A DNA stretch of 64,000 nt, taken from the NCBI RefSeq assembly GCF_900101045.1, contig NZ_FNFN01000005.1, positions 124,001 through 188,000 of the forward strand, given 5' to 3'. This document shows positions 50,323 through 58,142 of this stretch, one piece after another. The translations under genes and the position numbers were made by a program. The first letter of the stretch is position 1. Every line of letters begins with the position of its first letter. The notes under the pieces were generated by a model, which was not told the DNA's origin, ran no database searches, and was given only the letters and a program-made list of their open reading frames with translations. This stretch comes from Nocardioides sp. YR527. Its GTDB lineage: Bacteria > Actinomycetota > Actinomycetes > Propionibacteriales > Nocardioidaceae.

Positions 50323-51675
50323 ATGGGACACTTTGACGAAGACGCCCTGCGCGAGCTGGCCGCCCAGCTCCGGGCCGACGACATCGACATCGTCCGGATC
50401 GGCTACAGCGACCTGATCGGCACCGAGCGCGGCCGCGACATCCTGGTCGACCGTTTCGACCGTACGGTCGGGGACGGCGTCGCGTTCTGCCGCTCCGTCT
50501 ACGGCACCTCGCCGATGGGCGACGTGGTCGACATCGCCGGCGGGCTCTCGGCGGGACTGCCCGACATCGTCGCCTTCCCCGACGTCGCCACGGCGCGGAA
50601 GGTGCCGTGGGAGCCCGGCGTCGCGCACGTCATCGCCGACGTCTACAACCCCGACGGTACGCCCTCGGAGGAGAGCCCGCGGATGGTCCTCAAGCGGGTG
50701 GTGCAGCAGTTCTCCGAGCTCGGCATGACCCCGGTCGCCGGACCCGAGCTCGAGTTCTACGTCGTCGAGAAGGACGACACCGCGGTCAACGGCTACCGCC
50801 GCTACGGTGAGGCCACCGGCAACGTCTACGTGTCCGGCCTCAAGGGCGATCCGGAGAACCTGCTGCTGTCCTCGCTGCGCGAGCTGGCGGCGTACGACAT
50901 CGACGTGGTCGCCGCCAACCACGAGTTCTCCAGCGGCCAGTTCGAGATCAACCTGTGGCACTCCGAGGCGCTCGACGCCGCCGACCGGGCCTTCCGGTTC
51001 AAGACCGCGGTCAAGGAGCTGGCCCGGCGCCGGGGCAAGATGGCGACCTTCATGGCGAAGCCGTTCAACGACGAGGGCGGTTCGGGCTTCCATCTCCACT
51101 TCTCCACGCTCGACGACGACGGCAGGCCGCTGTTCGACGACCCGGAGGGGGAGGACGGGCTCTCGAAGATCGCCCGCTCGGCGATCGCCGGTGTCCTGGC
51201 GCACGCGCCGGCGCTGGCCGCGATCAACAACCCGACCATCAACTCCTACAAGCGGTTCGGCCCCGACACGCTCGCGCCGTGGCTGGTCGACTGGGGCCTG
51301 GACAACCGCAGCGCGATGGTGCGCATCCCGCCGGAGCGCGGCCGGGCCTCACGGATGGAGCTGCGCCTCGGCGATGCCTCGGCGAACCCCTACCTCGCGA
51401 TCGCCGGCCTGCTCGCGGCGGCGTACCTCGGCATCCGCGACGGCCTCGAGCCGCCCGCCAAGCTCGAGGGCTACGGCTACGACCTCGCCAAGGCGGACCG
51501 GCTGCCCGAGGACCTCTCGGCCGCGCTCGGTGCGCTCGAGGAGGACAAGGACCTCGCCGAGATCCTCGGGCCGGAGTTCGTCTCGACGTTCGTCGCCTAC
51601 AAGCGCAACGAGCTGGAGCGCTTCGGCCAGTACGTGACCGACTGGGAGTTCCGGGAGTACGCCTACCACCTGTGA
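50323..51675 (+). CDS. Glutamine-synthetase-like gamma-glutamyl-amine ligase
   Basis: 450 residues with AAGAAGGA upstream. GS catalytic-core motifs: GPELEFYVVE (about 138-147), HEFSSGQFEINL, GSGFHLHFS (about 251-259) and NNPTINSYKRFGPDTLAPW (about 306-324), with RIPPERGRASRMELRLGD. The N-terminal beta-grasp is divergent, as in PuuA, IpuC and aniline-type ligases rather than housekeeping GlnA. It is expected to couple glutamate to an amine with ATP. The permease precedes it, and a ferredoxin-domain reductase plus Rieske-family gene follow, resembling aromatic-amine pathways. The actual amine is unknown. Confidence 0.9.
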   Translation: MGHFDEDALRELAAQLRADDIDIVRIGYSDLIGTERGRDILVDRFDRTVGDGVAFCRSVYGTSPMGDVVDIAGGLSAGLPDIVAFPDVATARKVPWEPGVAHVIADVYNPDGTPSEESPRMVLKRVVQQFSELGMTPVAGPELEFYVVEKDDTAVNGYRRYGEATGNVYVSGLKGDPENLLLSSLRELAAYDIDVVAANHEFSSGQFEINLWHSEALDAADRAFRFKTAVKELARRRGKMATFMAKPFNDEGGSGFHLHFSTLDDDGRPLFDDPEGEDGLSKIARSAIAGVLAHAPALAAINNPTINSYKRFGPDTLAPWLVDWGLDNRSAMVRIPPERGRASRMELRLGDASANPYLAIAGLLAAAYLGIRDGLEPPAKLEGYGYDLAKADRLPEDLSAALGALEEDKDLAEILGPEFVSTFVAYKRNELERFGQYVTDWEFREYAYHL

Positions 51676-51700
51676 GGTGGCCGGCGGGAGGAGATATCAA

Positions 51701-52666
51701 GTGACGACGCAGCCCATCGTCCGCGAGTTCGAGGCGGACCTGACCATCGTCGAGGCGGTCGAGTCGGCCACCGACGTACTGACCCTGACCCTCGCGGCGG
51801 CCGACGGCTCGGCGCTGCCGCCGTGGACACCCGGTGCGCATGTGGACCTCGTCCTCGGCGACGGGCTGGTGCGGCAGTACTCCCTGTGCGGGAGCCCGTC
51901 CGACAGCGGCCGCTGGCGCGTCGGGGTGCTCCGCACCCCGGACAGCCGGGGCGGCTCCAAGGCGGTGCACGAGCTCGGGACAGGGAGCGTGGTCCGCGTC
52001 CGGGGGCCGCGCAACCACTTCCCGATGGTCGCCTCGCCGCGCTACCTCTTCATCGCCGGCGGCATCGGGATCACCCCGATGCTGCCGATGATCGCCGAGG
52101 CCGAGGCCTCCGGTGCCGACTGGCGCCTCGTCTACGGCGGCCGCTCGCGCTCCTCGATGGCCTTCGTGGACGAGCTCGCCGGGTACGGTGACAAGGTGAC
52201 CCTGCTGCCGCAGGACGAGGCGGGCTTCCCCGATCTCGACGCCCTGCTGGGGGCGCCGGAGCCGGGGACGCTGGTCTACACCTGCGGCCCCACCGGCCTG
52301 CTGGACGCGGTCGAGGCCGGATGCGCGTCGTGGCCGTCGGGGAGCCTCCACCTGGAGCGGTTCGCCGCCAAGGCCGCCGAGCCGGACGCGGGCGGCGACA
52401 GCGAGTTCGAGCTGGTCCTCCAGCGCTCGGGTCTCACCCTGACCGTGCCGGCCGACAGGTCGGTCTTCGAGGTGTGCCGGGACGCCGGGGTCAGTGTCGT
52501 CGGGTCCTGCCTCGAGGGGGTCTGCGGCACCTGCGAGACCGAGATCGTCGAGGGCGAGGTCGACCACCGTGACTCGATCCTCAACGACGAGGAGAAGGAG
52601 TCCAACGAGTTCATGATGATCTGCGTCTCCCGGTGCCGGACCGACCGGCTGACCCTGGACCTGTGA
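51701..52666 (+). CDS. Phthalate-dioxygenase-reductase-type oxidoreductase
   Basis: 321 residues from GTG 51701, with GGAGGAG seven bases upstream. An earlier in-frame GTG covers the ribosome site. Domain order is FMN barrel (RQYSLCGSPSDS, about 63-74), NAD domain (IAGGIGITPMLPMIAEAE, YTCGPTGLL) and a C-terminal [2Fe-2S] ferredoxin domain with CLEGVCGTC and a distal CVSRC. All four cluster cysteines can be seen. It resembles the reductase at 9.4 kb. It normally reduces a Rieske oxygenase. The next gene encodes such a homologue, but with its metal ligands missing, so the electron acceptor is uncertain. Confidence 0.92.
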   Translation: MTTQPIVREFEADLTIVEAVESATDVLTLTLAAADGSALPPWTPGAHVDLVLGDGLVRQYSLCGSPSDSGRWRVGVLRTPDSRGGSKAVHELGTGSVVRVRGPRNHFPMVASPRYLFIAGGIGITPMLPMIAEAEASGADWRLVYGGRSRSSMAFVDELAGYGDKVTLLPQDEAGFPDLDALLGAPEPGTLVYTCGPTGLLDAVEAGCASWPSGSLHLERFAAKAAEPDAGGDSEFELVLQRSGLTLTVPADRSVFEVCRDAGVSVVGSCLEGVCGTCETEIVEGEVDHRDSILNDEEKESNEFMMICVSRCRTDRLTLDL

Positions 52667-52680
52667 GGAGGTACGCCGCC

Positions 52681-53703
52681 ATGAGAGACCACGGCACCAC
52701 CGGCTACCCGCACAACGCCTGGTACGCCCTCGCCGCCTCCACCGAGGTCGGCACCACGCCCTTCGGCACCCGCGCCCTCGGTACGCCGATCGTGCTCTTC
52801 CGCACGGGCGACGGCTCCGTCGTCGCCCTCGGTGACCGAGACGCGCACCGGCCCTACCCGCTCAGCCTGGGCAGGGTCGAGGGCGACACGATCGTCTCCG
52901 GCTACTCCGGGTTCGCCTACGACCGCACCGGTGCCTGCGTGCGGGTCCCGTCGCAGGCCCAGGTCCCCTACGGCGCGCAGGTGCCCGCCTACCCGGTCAT
53001 GGAGGAGGGCGGGCTCGTCTGGGTCTGGCTCGGCGAGCGGTCGTTGGCCGAGCGCCGTCCGCCCGTCGCGACCCCGTGGCTCACCGATCCGGCCTGGGAG
53101 ACCTTCGGTGGGCAGTGGGAGACCGCTGCCGACGTACGCCTGCTGCACGACAACTTCGCCGACATCACCCATGTCGCGGTCGTCGACCCCGTCATCTCAC
53201 CCCCGGCACTCACCGGCGTCGCGCCGGCGCTCGAGGTCGAGATCACCGAGACGACGGTGCACTTCCACCGCGACTGGCCCGCGGCGCCGATGCCGGAGTG
53301 GCAGGCCAAGCTCACCGACGTGCCGCCCGGCGCCGCCTTCCCGCAGCGCGAGGAGGGCGCCTTCCTGGCGCCGGGGCTGTGGACCGACCGCTGGGACGTC
53401 CAGGTGCCCGAGGAGCAGGGTGGGCCGCAGACGTTCTGGTTCACCCATGCCGTGACCCCCGTCGACGGCGGCACCACGCGCCACATCTGGCGGGTGAGCC
53501 GCAACTTCGCCTCCGCTCCGGAGGTGACCGACATGATCCGGCCGATCTTCGAGTCCTACTACCTGAAGGTCCGCGAGATCCTCGAGACCATGCAGCGCGT
53601 CATCGACCGCGACGGCTACGGCGAGGACGTCAACGTCGCCGCCGACGCCGCTGCCCTGCAGGTCCGCAAGATCCTGCGCCGCCTGGTGGCCGACGAGGGC
53701 TGA
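52681..53703 (+). CDS. Rieske-oxygenase homologue (VanA-like) lacking metal ligands
   Basis: 340 residues with GAGGAGG upstream, full length for VanA-like oxygenases and alignable throughout (HNAWYALAA, PLSLGRVEGD, a matching C-terminal ADAAALQVRKILRRL). Of the Rieske CxH...CxxH ligands only His56 remains. Cys is Asp54, the second Cys is Ser73 and the second His is Ser76 (DRDAHR and SGYSGF). In the iron site NxxDxxHxxxxH, His164 remains, the second His is Asp169, and the C-terminal acidic ligand is not evident. It therefore cannot be expected to bind a normal Rieske cluster. Reading frame and codon use are intact, so it is not a pseudogene. Confidence 0.88.
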   Translation: MRDHGTTGYPHNAWYALAASTEVGTTPFGTRALGTPIVLFRTGDGSVVALGDRDAHRPYPLSLGRVEGDTIVSGYSGFAYDRTGACVRVPSQAQVPYGAQVPAYPVMEEGGLVWVWLGERSLAERRPPVATPWLTDPAWETFGGQWETAADVRLLHDNFADITHVAVVDPVISPPALTGVAPALEVEITETTVHFHRDWPAAPMPEWQAKLTDVPPGAAFPQREEGAFLAPGLWTDRWDVQVPEEQGGPQTFWFTHAVTPVDGGTTRHIWRVSRNFASAPEVTDMIRPIFESYYLKVREILETMQRVIDRDGYGEDVNVAADAAALQVRKILRRLVADEG

Positions 53704-53707
53704 GCCG

Positions 53708-54598
53708 ATGGAGTACGGCGCGCACCTGCCGCTGCTCGAGCCGCTGGACCGGCCGGGCGGCGCGTGGGACGTGGCCGGACTGACGAGCTATGCACGAACG
53801 GCGCTGGAGCTCGGTTTCCGGGCGCTGGCCGCCAACGACCACCTGCACTTCCCACGGCCATGGCTCGACGGGATCGTCGCGCTGGCCGGTGTGCTCGAGG
53901 CCAGCGGCGACCTCACCCTCGCCACCACCGTCGCGCTGCCCGCGATCCGTGGACCCGCGGCGCTCGCGAAGGCAGCCGCCGCCCTGGACGTCCTGTCCGG
54001 AGGGCGGCTCGTGCTCGGCGTGGGCCCCGGCTCCTCGCCGACGGACCATGCCCTGGCCGGGCTGGAGTACGAGGACCGCTGGGCGGCCTTCGAGGCCTCG
54101 GTGCGCGCACTCCGGGCGCATCTGGGTCGGTCACCGGGCACTGGGGTGCCGGTGCTCGAGCCCCGGCCGGTGCGTCCGGACGGACCGCCGATCTGGATCG
54201 GAAGCTGGGGATCGCCGGCCGGGCTGCGCCGAGTCGCCCGCCTGGGCGACGGCTGGCTGGCTTCCGCCTACAACACGACGCCCGCGCAGGTCGCGTCCGG
54301 CCGGGCGGCGCACGGACTTCCCTGCGCGGTCGCGACGATGTGGACCTTCGTGACCGACGATGCGGGCGAGGAAGCGCGGTGGCTGGGCCGACTGGCCGCG
54401 CTGCTCCGCCGCACGGAGGACGACCTGCGTGGCCGGGTCCTCGTCGGCCCGCCCGGGAGGTGCGCGGCACTGCTGCGTGCGTACGCCGAGGCCGGCACGG
54501 ACCTGCTGTTCGTGTGGCCCGTGGCCGACCACGAGCGTCAGCTCGAGCGCGTCATGCGTGAGGTCGTCCCTCTCGTGGGCGTCGCCGGCCCCGGGTGA
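53708..54598 (+). CDS. Luciferase-like (LLM) flavin/F420-dependent oxidoreductase
   Basis: 296 residues, four bases after the Rieske-like gene. The bacterial luciferase fold is shown by GFRALAANDHLHFPRPWLDGIVALAGVLEAS, LDVLSGGRLVLGVGPGSSPTDHALAGLEYEDRWAAFEASVRALR (about 93-137) and PPIWIGSWGSPAGLRRVARLGDGWLAS. This is typical of F420- or FMN-dependent oxidoreductases and monooxygenases. As the immediate neighbour of a metal-less oxygenase homologue it could be the enzyme that actually performs the oxygenation. That is inference. The last 47 bases overlap the convergent LysR gene. Confidence 0.88.
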   Translation: MEYGAHLPLLEPLDRPGGAWDVAGLTSYARTALELGFRALAANDHLHFPRPWLDGIVALAGVLEASGDLTLATTVALPAIRGPAALAKAAAALDVLSGGRLVLGVGPGSSPTDHALAGLEYEDRWAAFEASVRALRAHLGRSPGTGVPVLEPRPVRPDGPPIWIGSWGSPAGLRRVARLGDGWLASAYNTTPAQVASGRAAHGLPCAVATMWTFVTDDAGEEARWLGRLAALLRRTEDDLRGRVLVGPPGRCAALLRAYAEAGTDLLFVWPVADHERQLERVMREVVPLVGVAGPG

Positions 54599-55493
54599 GG
54601 TCGAGGAGGATCCCGGTCATCGCGGTGACCGGCGGCGGCACGGGCTCGCCAGGCGGGTGGGCGATGCCGATGCGGCGTACCGGAGCGTCGGTGGCCAGGT
54701 CGCGCACCACGACCCCGGGCGAGGGGAAGGACGCGGCGAGCCCGGGCACCACCCCGACACCGAGTCCGGCGGCCACGAACGCCTGCACGGCGCGGTGGTC
54801 GTCCGTGGTGAGCAGGGTGCGCGGCTCGAAGCCCGCGACCCGGCACCCGTGCAGCAGGATCCGGAACCAGGCGCTGCCCGGCCGTCCGCCGATCCAGACC
54901 TCGTCGGAGAGGTCGGCCAGGGACAGCGGCGTCGTGCGCCGCGCCAGCCGGTGGCCGTCGGGGAGCAGCACCCGGTAGGGATCGTCGAACAGCGGCACCG
55001 TCGCCAGCCGGCCGAGGGTGTCGTCGGGCGCCGTCGGGTTCTCGTAGACGACGGCGAGATCGAGCTCGCCCGCGGCGAGCCGAGGGAGCAGGTCCTGCAT
55101 GTGGTCGTCCACCACGGTGAGCACCAGGTCGGGAGCGGCCGCACGCAGGCTCCGCACCGCCTCGGGGACGAAGGTCGTCAGCGCCGTCGGGAAGCTGCCC
55201 AGCCGGAGCCGTCCGGCCCGCCGGCCGCTGATCGCGGCGAGCGCCTGCTCCGCACCTTCCAGCTGGGCCATGATCGCTCGGCCGTGCCGGACCAGCACGG
55301 CGCCGGCCTCGGTGAGCTCGACCGGTCGGGTTCCCCGGTCGACGAGCGGCAGCCCGGCCTCGCGCTCGAGCGCCGCGACGTGCTGGCTGACCGCGGACTG
55401 GGTCAGGCCCAGCGCCCGCGCCGCAGCCGAGAACGAACCCTGGGCGGCAACCTCGCACAGGACGCGTACGCCTCTCACCTGGCCTATCAGCAT
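54552..55493 (-). CDS. LysR-family transcriptional regulator
   Basis: About 313 residues from ATG 55493 (a GTG one codon upstream is the alternative; both follow ACGAGG). The N-terminal winged helix includes VLCEVAAQGSFSAAARALGLTQSAVSQHVAALEREAGLPLVDR (about 12-54), the classical LysR signature. The remaining two-lobed effector domain begins with GRLRLGSFPTAL. It diverges from a methyltransferase gene, and a TTAGGA-N11-TCCTAA repeat of LysR type lies 14 bases upstream. It probably regulates that methyltransferase and its own expression. The 3' end overlaps the luciferase-like gene antisense. Confidence 0.92.
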   Translation of the reverse strand: MLIGQVRGVRVLCEVAAQGSFSAAARALGLTQSAVSQHVAALEREAGLPLVDRGTRPVELTEAGAVLVRHGRAIMAQLEGAEQALAAISGRRAGRLRLGSFPTALTTFVPEAVRSLRAAAPDLVLTVVDDHMQDLLPRLAAGELDLAVVYENPTAPDDTLGRLATVPLFDDPYRVLLPDGHRLARRTTPLSLADLSDEVWIGGRPGSAWFRILLHGCRVAGFEPRTLLTTDDHRAVQAFVAAGLGVGVVPGLAASFPSPGVVVRDLATDAPVRRIGIAHPPGEPVPPPVTAMTGILLDLTRGRRRPREGRPHA

Positions 55494-55506
55494 CACTAAT
55501 ACCTCG

Positions 55507-55529
55507 TTAGGAACCTCCGTTGATCCTAA
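55507..55529. promoter_or_regulatory. LysR-type binding site
   Basis: TTAGGA, eleven bases, TCCTAA: perfect 6-bp arms with the T-N11-A geometry of LysR boxes. It lies between the divergent LysR and methyltransferase genes, 14 bases from the LysR ATG and 75 bases from the methyltransferase. Confidence 0.7.
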
Positions 55530-55604
55530 TGCCGCGCGGTCCTAGCGTCAGGGCACCTTCCGAGCGGACCGACCGGTCGGAGGAGAAACCTGAGGGGGAG
55601 CATC

Positions 55605-56693
55605 ATGAGCACCAGCCAGATCGACACCGGGGAGATCGACACCGGGGATATCGACACCGACAAGCTGATGGCGTTCGTCTTCCGCGCCGTCGGGGAGGTC
55701 GGGGCGACCCTCAACTGCGCGCTGGTGCGCATGGGGGACGAGCTCGGCTACTACCGCGACCTCGCCGAGCACGGTCCGACCACGCCCGAGGAGCTCGCCG
55801 CCCGGACGGAGACCGGGCTGCCGTACGCCCGGGAGTGGCTCAGCGCGCAGGCAGCCGGGGAGTTCGTCACCTTCGACGCCGCCACCGAACGCTTCACTCT
55901 GCCGCCCGAGCACGCCGTCGCGCTGACCGACGAGACCAGTCCTGCGTACCTGCCGGGCTTCTTCCAGATCGCCCTCGGCACGGCTCGCGACTCGCACCGG
56001 GTCATCGACGCCGCCCGGAGCGCCACCGGTCTCGGCTGGCACGAGCACAACGGCGACGTGCACGAGGGCTGCGAGCGGTTCTTCCGCCCGGGCTACGCCG
56101 CGAACCTCGTCCCGGCCTGGCTCCCGGCGCTCGACGGCGTCGTCGAGAAGCTCGAGGCGGGGGCGCCGGTCGCCGATGTCGGCTGCGGCCACGGCGCCTC
56201 CACCGTGCTGATGGCGACGGCCTTCCCGCGTTCGGTCTTCACCGGCTCGGACTACCACGCGGACTCGGTCGCCACCGCCCGGGAGCGTGCCGCCGTCGGC
56301 GGTCACCTCACCTTCGAGGTGGCCTCGGCGACGGAGTTCTCCGGCGACGGCTACGAGCTGGTGACCATGTTCGACTGCCTGCACGACATGGGCGACCCGG
56401 TGGGAGCCGCCCGCCACGTACGCAGCGCCGTCGCCCCCGACGGCACCTGGATGATCGTCGAGCCGGCCGCCGGTGACCACCTCGAGGACAACCTGAACCC
56501 GGTCGGCCGGGCCTACTACGGCTTCTCCACCCTCCTGTGCACGCCCGCCTCGCTGTCCCAGCCGGTCGGTGCCGCCCTCGGTACCCAGGCGGGGCCCACC
56601 CGGATCCGGGACGTCGTGACCGCAGCCGGGTTCACCAGGTTCCGGATCGCAGCGCAGACGCCGTTCAACAACGTCTACGAGGTGCGCCCCTGA
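55605..56693 (+). CDS. Class I SAM-dependent methyltransferase with N-terminal winged helix
   Basis: 362 residues behind GAGGGGGAG. The first residues form a short repeat (three copies of IDTG/IDTD). A winged-helix dimerisation part follows (EHGPTTPEELAARTETGLPYAREWLSAQAAGEFV, about 47-80). The SAM-binding domain has motif I VADVGCGHGASTVLMA (about 190-205), GSDYHADSV and VTMFDCLHDMGDP. The architecture resembles actinobacterial proteins such as Rv2258c. Substrate unknown, possibly an aromatic hydroxyl or amine. It is transcribed divergently from LysR and convergently with a P450, whose stop lies 11 bases after its own. Confidence 0.9.
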   Translation: MSTSQIDTGEIDTGDIDTDKLMAFVFRAVGEVGATLNCALVRMGDELGYYRDLAEHGPTTPEELAARTETGLPYAREWLSAQAAGEFVTFDAATERFTLPPEHAVALTDETSPAYLPGFFQIALGTARDSHRVIDAARSATGLGWHEHNGDVHEGCERFFRPGYAANLVPAWLPALDGVVEKLEAGAPVADVGCGHGASTVLMATAFPRSVFTGSDYHADSVATARERAAVGGHLTFEVASATEFSGDGYELVTMFDCLHDMGDPVGAARHVRSAVAPDGTWMIVEPAAGDHLEDNLNPVGRAYYGFSTLLCTPASLSQPVGAALGTQAGPTRIRDVVTAAGFTRFRIAAQTPFNNVYEVRP

Positions 56694-56704
56694 ACCGGCC
56701 GCGC

Positions 56705-57973
56705 TCAGTCGTTGGTGGTGACCTTGACCGGGAGGGTCTTGATCCCGTTGACGAAGTTGCTGCGGACGCGGCGTACCTCGCCGTTGAGCTCGATCGTCCT
56801 CAGCCGGGGGATGAGCTCCTCGAACATCAGCCGGATCTCCATCCGGGCGAGGTTGTTGCCCATGCACAGGTGCGGGCTGCCCTTGCCGAAGGTGACGTGG
56901 TCGATGTTGCGACGGGTGACGTCGAAGTCGTAGGGGCGCTCGAAGACGTCCTCGTCGCGGTTGCCGGAGGCGAACCACATGACGACCTTGTCGCCCTCCT
57001 TGATCTCCTGGCCGCCGAGCTCGACGTCGCGGGTGGCGGTGCGACGGAAGTGGTAGACGGGTGAGGCCCAGCGCAGGAACTCCTCGACCGCGTCCGGGAT
57101 GAGCGACGGGTCGGCCTGGAGCTTGGCGAGCTGCTCGGGGTGCTCGAGGAGGGCGAGCATCGAGTGGGTGATCGTGTGCCGGGTGGTCTCGTTGCCGGCG
57201 ACCACGAGGAGCAGGAAGTACGAGTCGTACTCGGAGGCCGACATGGCCTGGCCGTCCTCGGGGATCTTGTTGACGAGCTGACTGACCAGGTCGTTGCCGT
57301 CGCCGCCCCTGCGGTCCGCGGCGAGCTCGCGGCCGTAGTCGAAGACCTCCTGCGAGACGGGGGAGCGGAACGGCAGGTGCTTGTACTTCTCGCTCTCCGG
57401 GTCCGAGATCAGGATCTTCGCGTGCTCCGGGTCGGTGAAGCCGATGATCTCGTTGCCCCAGTCGATGAGCTGGCCCGTCTTCTCCTGAGGTACGTCGAGC
57501 AGCCGGGCCAGCACCTGGATCGGGAAGTCCGCGCTGACGTCGGCGACGAAGTCGAACTCGCCCTTGGCGAGCGCCGCGTCGACGGTCGCGCGGGTGATGT
57601 CACGCAGCAGCGCCTCGTAGTTGCGCATCAGGTTGGGCCGGCTGAACTCGCGCGAGATCAGCTTGCGCAGCGCGCGGTGGCGGACGCCGTCCATCTCGAG
57701 GATGGAGCGGCGCTCCTCCTGCAGGTCCTCGTCCACCTCCTCGAGGTTGACGAAGTTGGTCGAGGTGAAGGTCTCCGGGTCCTTGTCGACGGCACAGATG
57801 TCGGCGTGGCGGGTCACGGCCCAGAAGCCGCTGCCACCGTCGGTCTCACGCTGGAAGTGGACCGGGGACTCCTTGCGAAGAGTGTCGAGCATGCCCCAGG
57901 CCTCGGGGCCCGTGAAGCGGTCGAGATCGACGAGGTCGACATCGGCCAATGGGACGTAGGGCGGCTTGTCCAC
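56705..57973 (-). CDS. Cytochrome P450, similar to CYP125/CYP142-type enzymes
   Basis: 422 residues from GTG 57973, with GGAG at seven bases. Longer starts read through the promoter and operator B5. The I-helix VVAGNETTRHTI (about 252), ExxR in EEFLRWASP and haem motif FGKGSPHLCMGNNLAR (about 352-367) are all canonical. The sequence around the haem and YHFRRTATRDVELGGQEIKEGDKVVMWFASGNRDED resembles P450s that oxidise steroid or branched side chains. Here it is regulated from the same divergent region as the homoprotocatechuate-type operon, so another hydrophobic or aromatic substrate is equally possible. No ferredoxin gene is adjacent. Confidence 0.92.
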   Translation of the reverse strand: MDKPPYVPLADVDLVDLDRFTGPEAWGMLDTLRKESPVHFQRETDGGSGFWAVTRHADICAVDKDPETFTSTNFVNLEEVDEDLQEERRSILEMDGVRHRALRKLISREFSRPNLMRNYEALLRDITRATVDAALAKGEFDFVADVSADFPIQVLARLLDVPQEKTGQLIDWGNEIIGFTDPEHAKILISDPESEKYKHLPFRSPVSQEVFDYGRELAADRRGGDGNDLVSQLVNKIPEDGQAMSASEYDSYFLLLVVAGNETTRHTITHSMLALLEHPEQLAKLQADPSLIPDAVEEFLRWASPVYHFRRTATRDVELGGQEIKEGDKVVMWFASGNRDEDVFERPYDFDVTRRNIDHVTFGKGSPHLCMGNNLARMEIRLMFEELIPRLRTIELNGEVRRVRSNFVNGIKTLPVKVTTND

Positions 57974-58024
57974 GGCTGGTCTCCATCCGTTCGGTGCGTT
58001 GCGGGGCAGCGCTTCTCCATAGAT

Positions 58025-58044
58025 CGTTTGGATCCGAACAATAT
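58025..58044. promoter_or_regulatory. Operator B5
   Basis: ATCGTTTGGATCCGAACAAT, 18 of 20 positions as consensus, 52 bases before the P450 start. Together with B6 it serves the divergent P450/decarboxylase promoter region. Confidence 0.72.
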
Positions 58045-58093
58045 CTCCGGACAAGTTTGCTGGCAAGGGTGGTCTTTCGGTCCGGCTGTGACT

Positions 58094-58113
58094 ATCGTAC
58101 GGATCCGAACGAT
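58094..58113. promoter_or_regulatory. Operator B6
   Basis: ATCGTACGGATCCGAACGAT, identical to B4, 30 bases before the decarboxylase-family gene that leads the meta-cleavage operon. Confidence 0.78.
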
Positions 58114-58142
58114 CTTTCTTCTCGACCTGAATCTGAGGCCCG

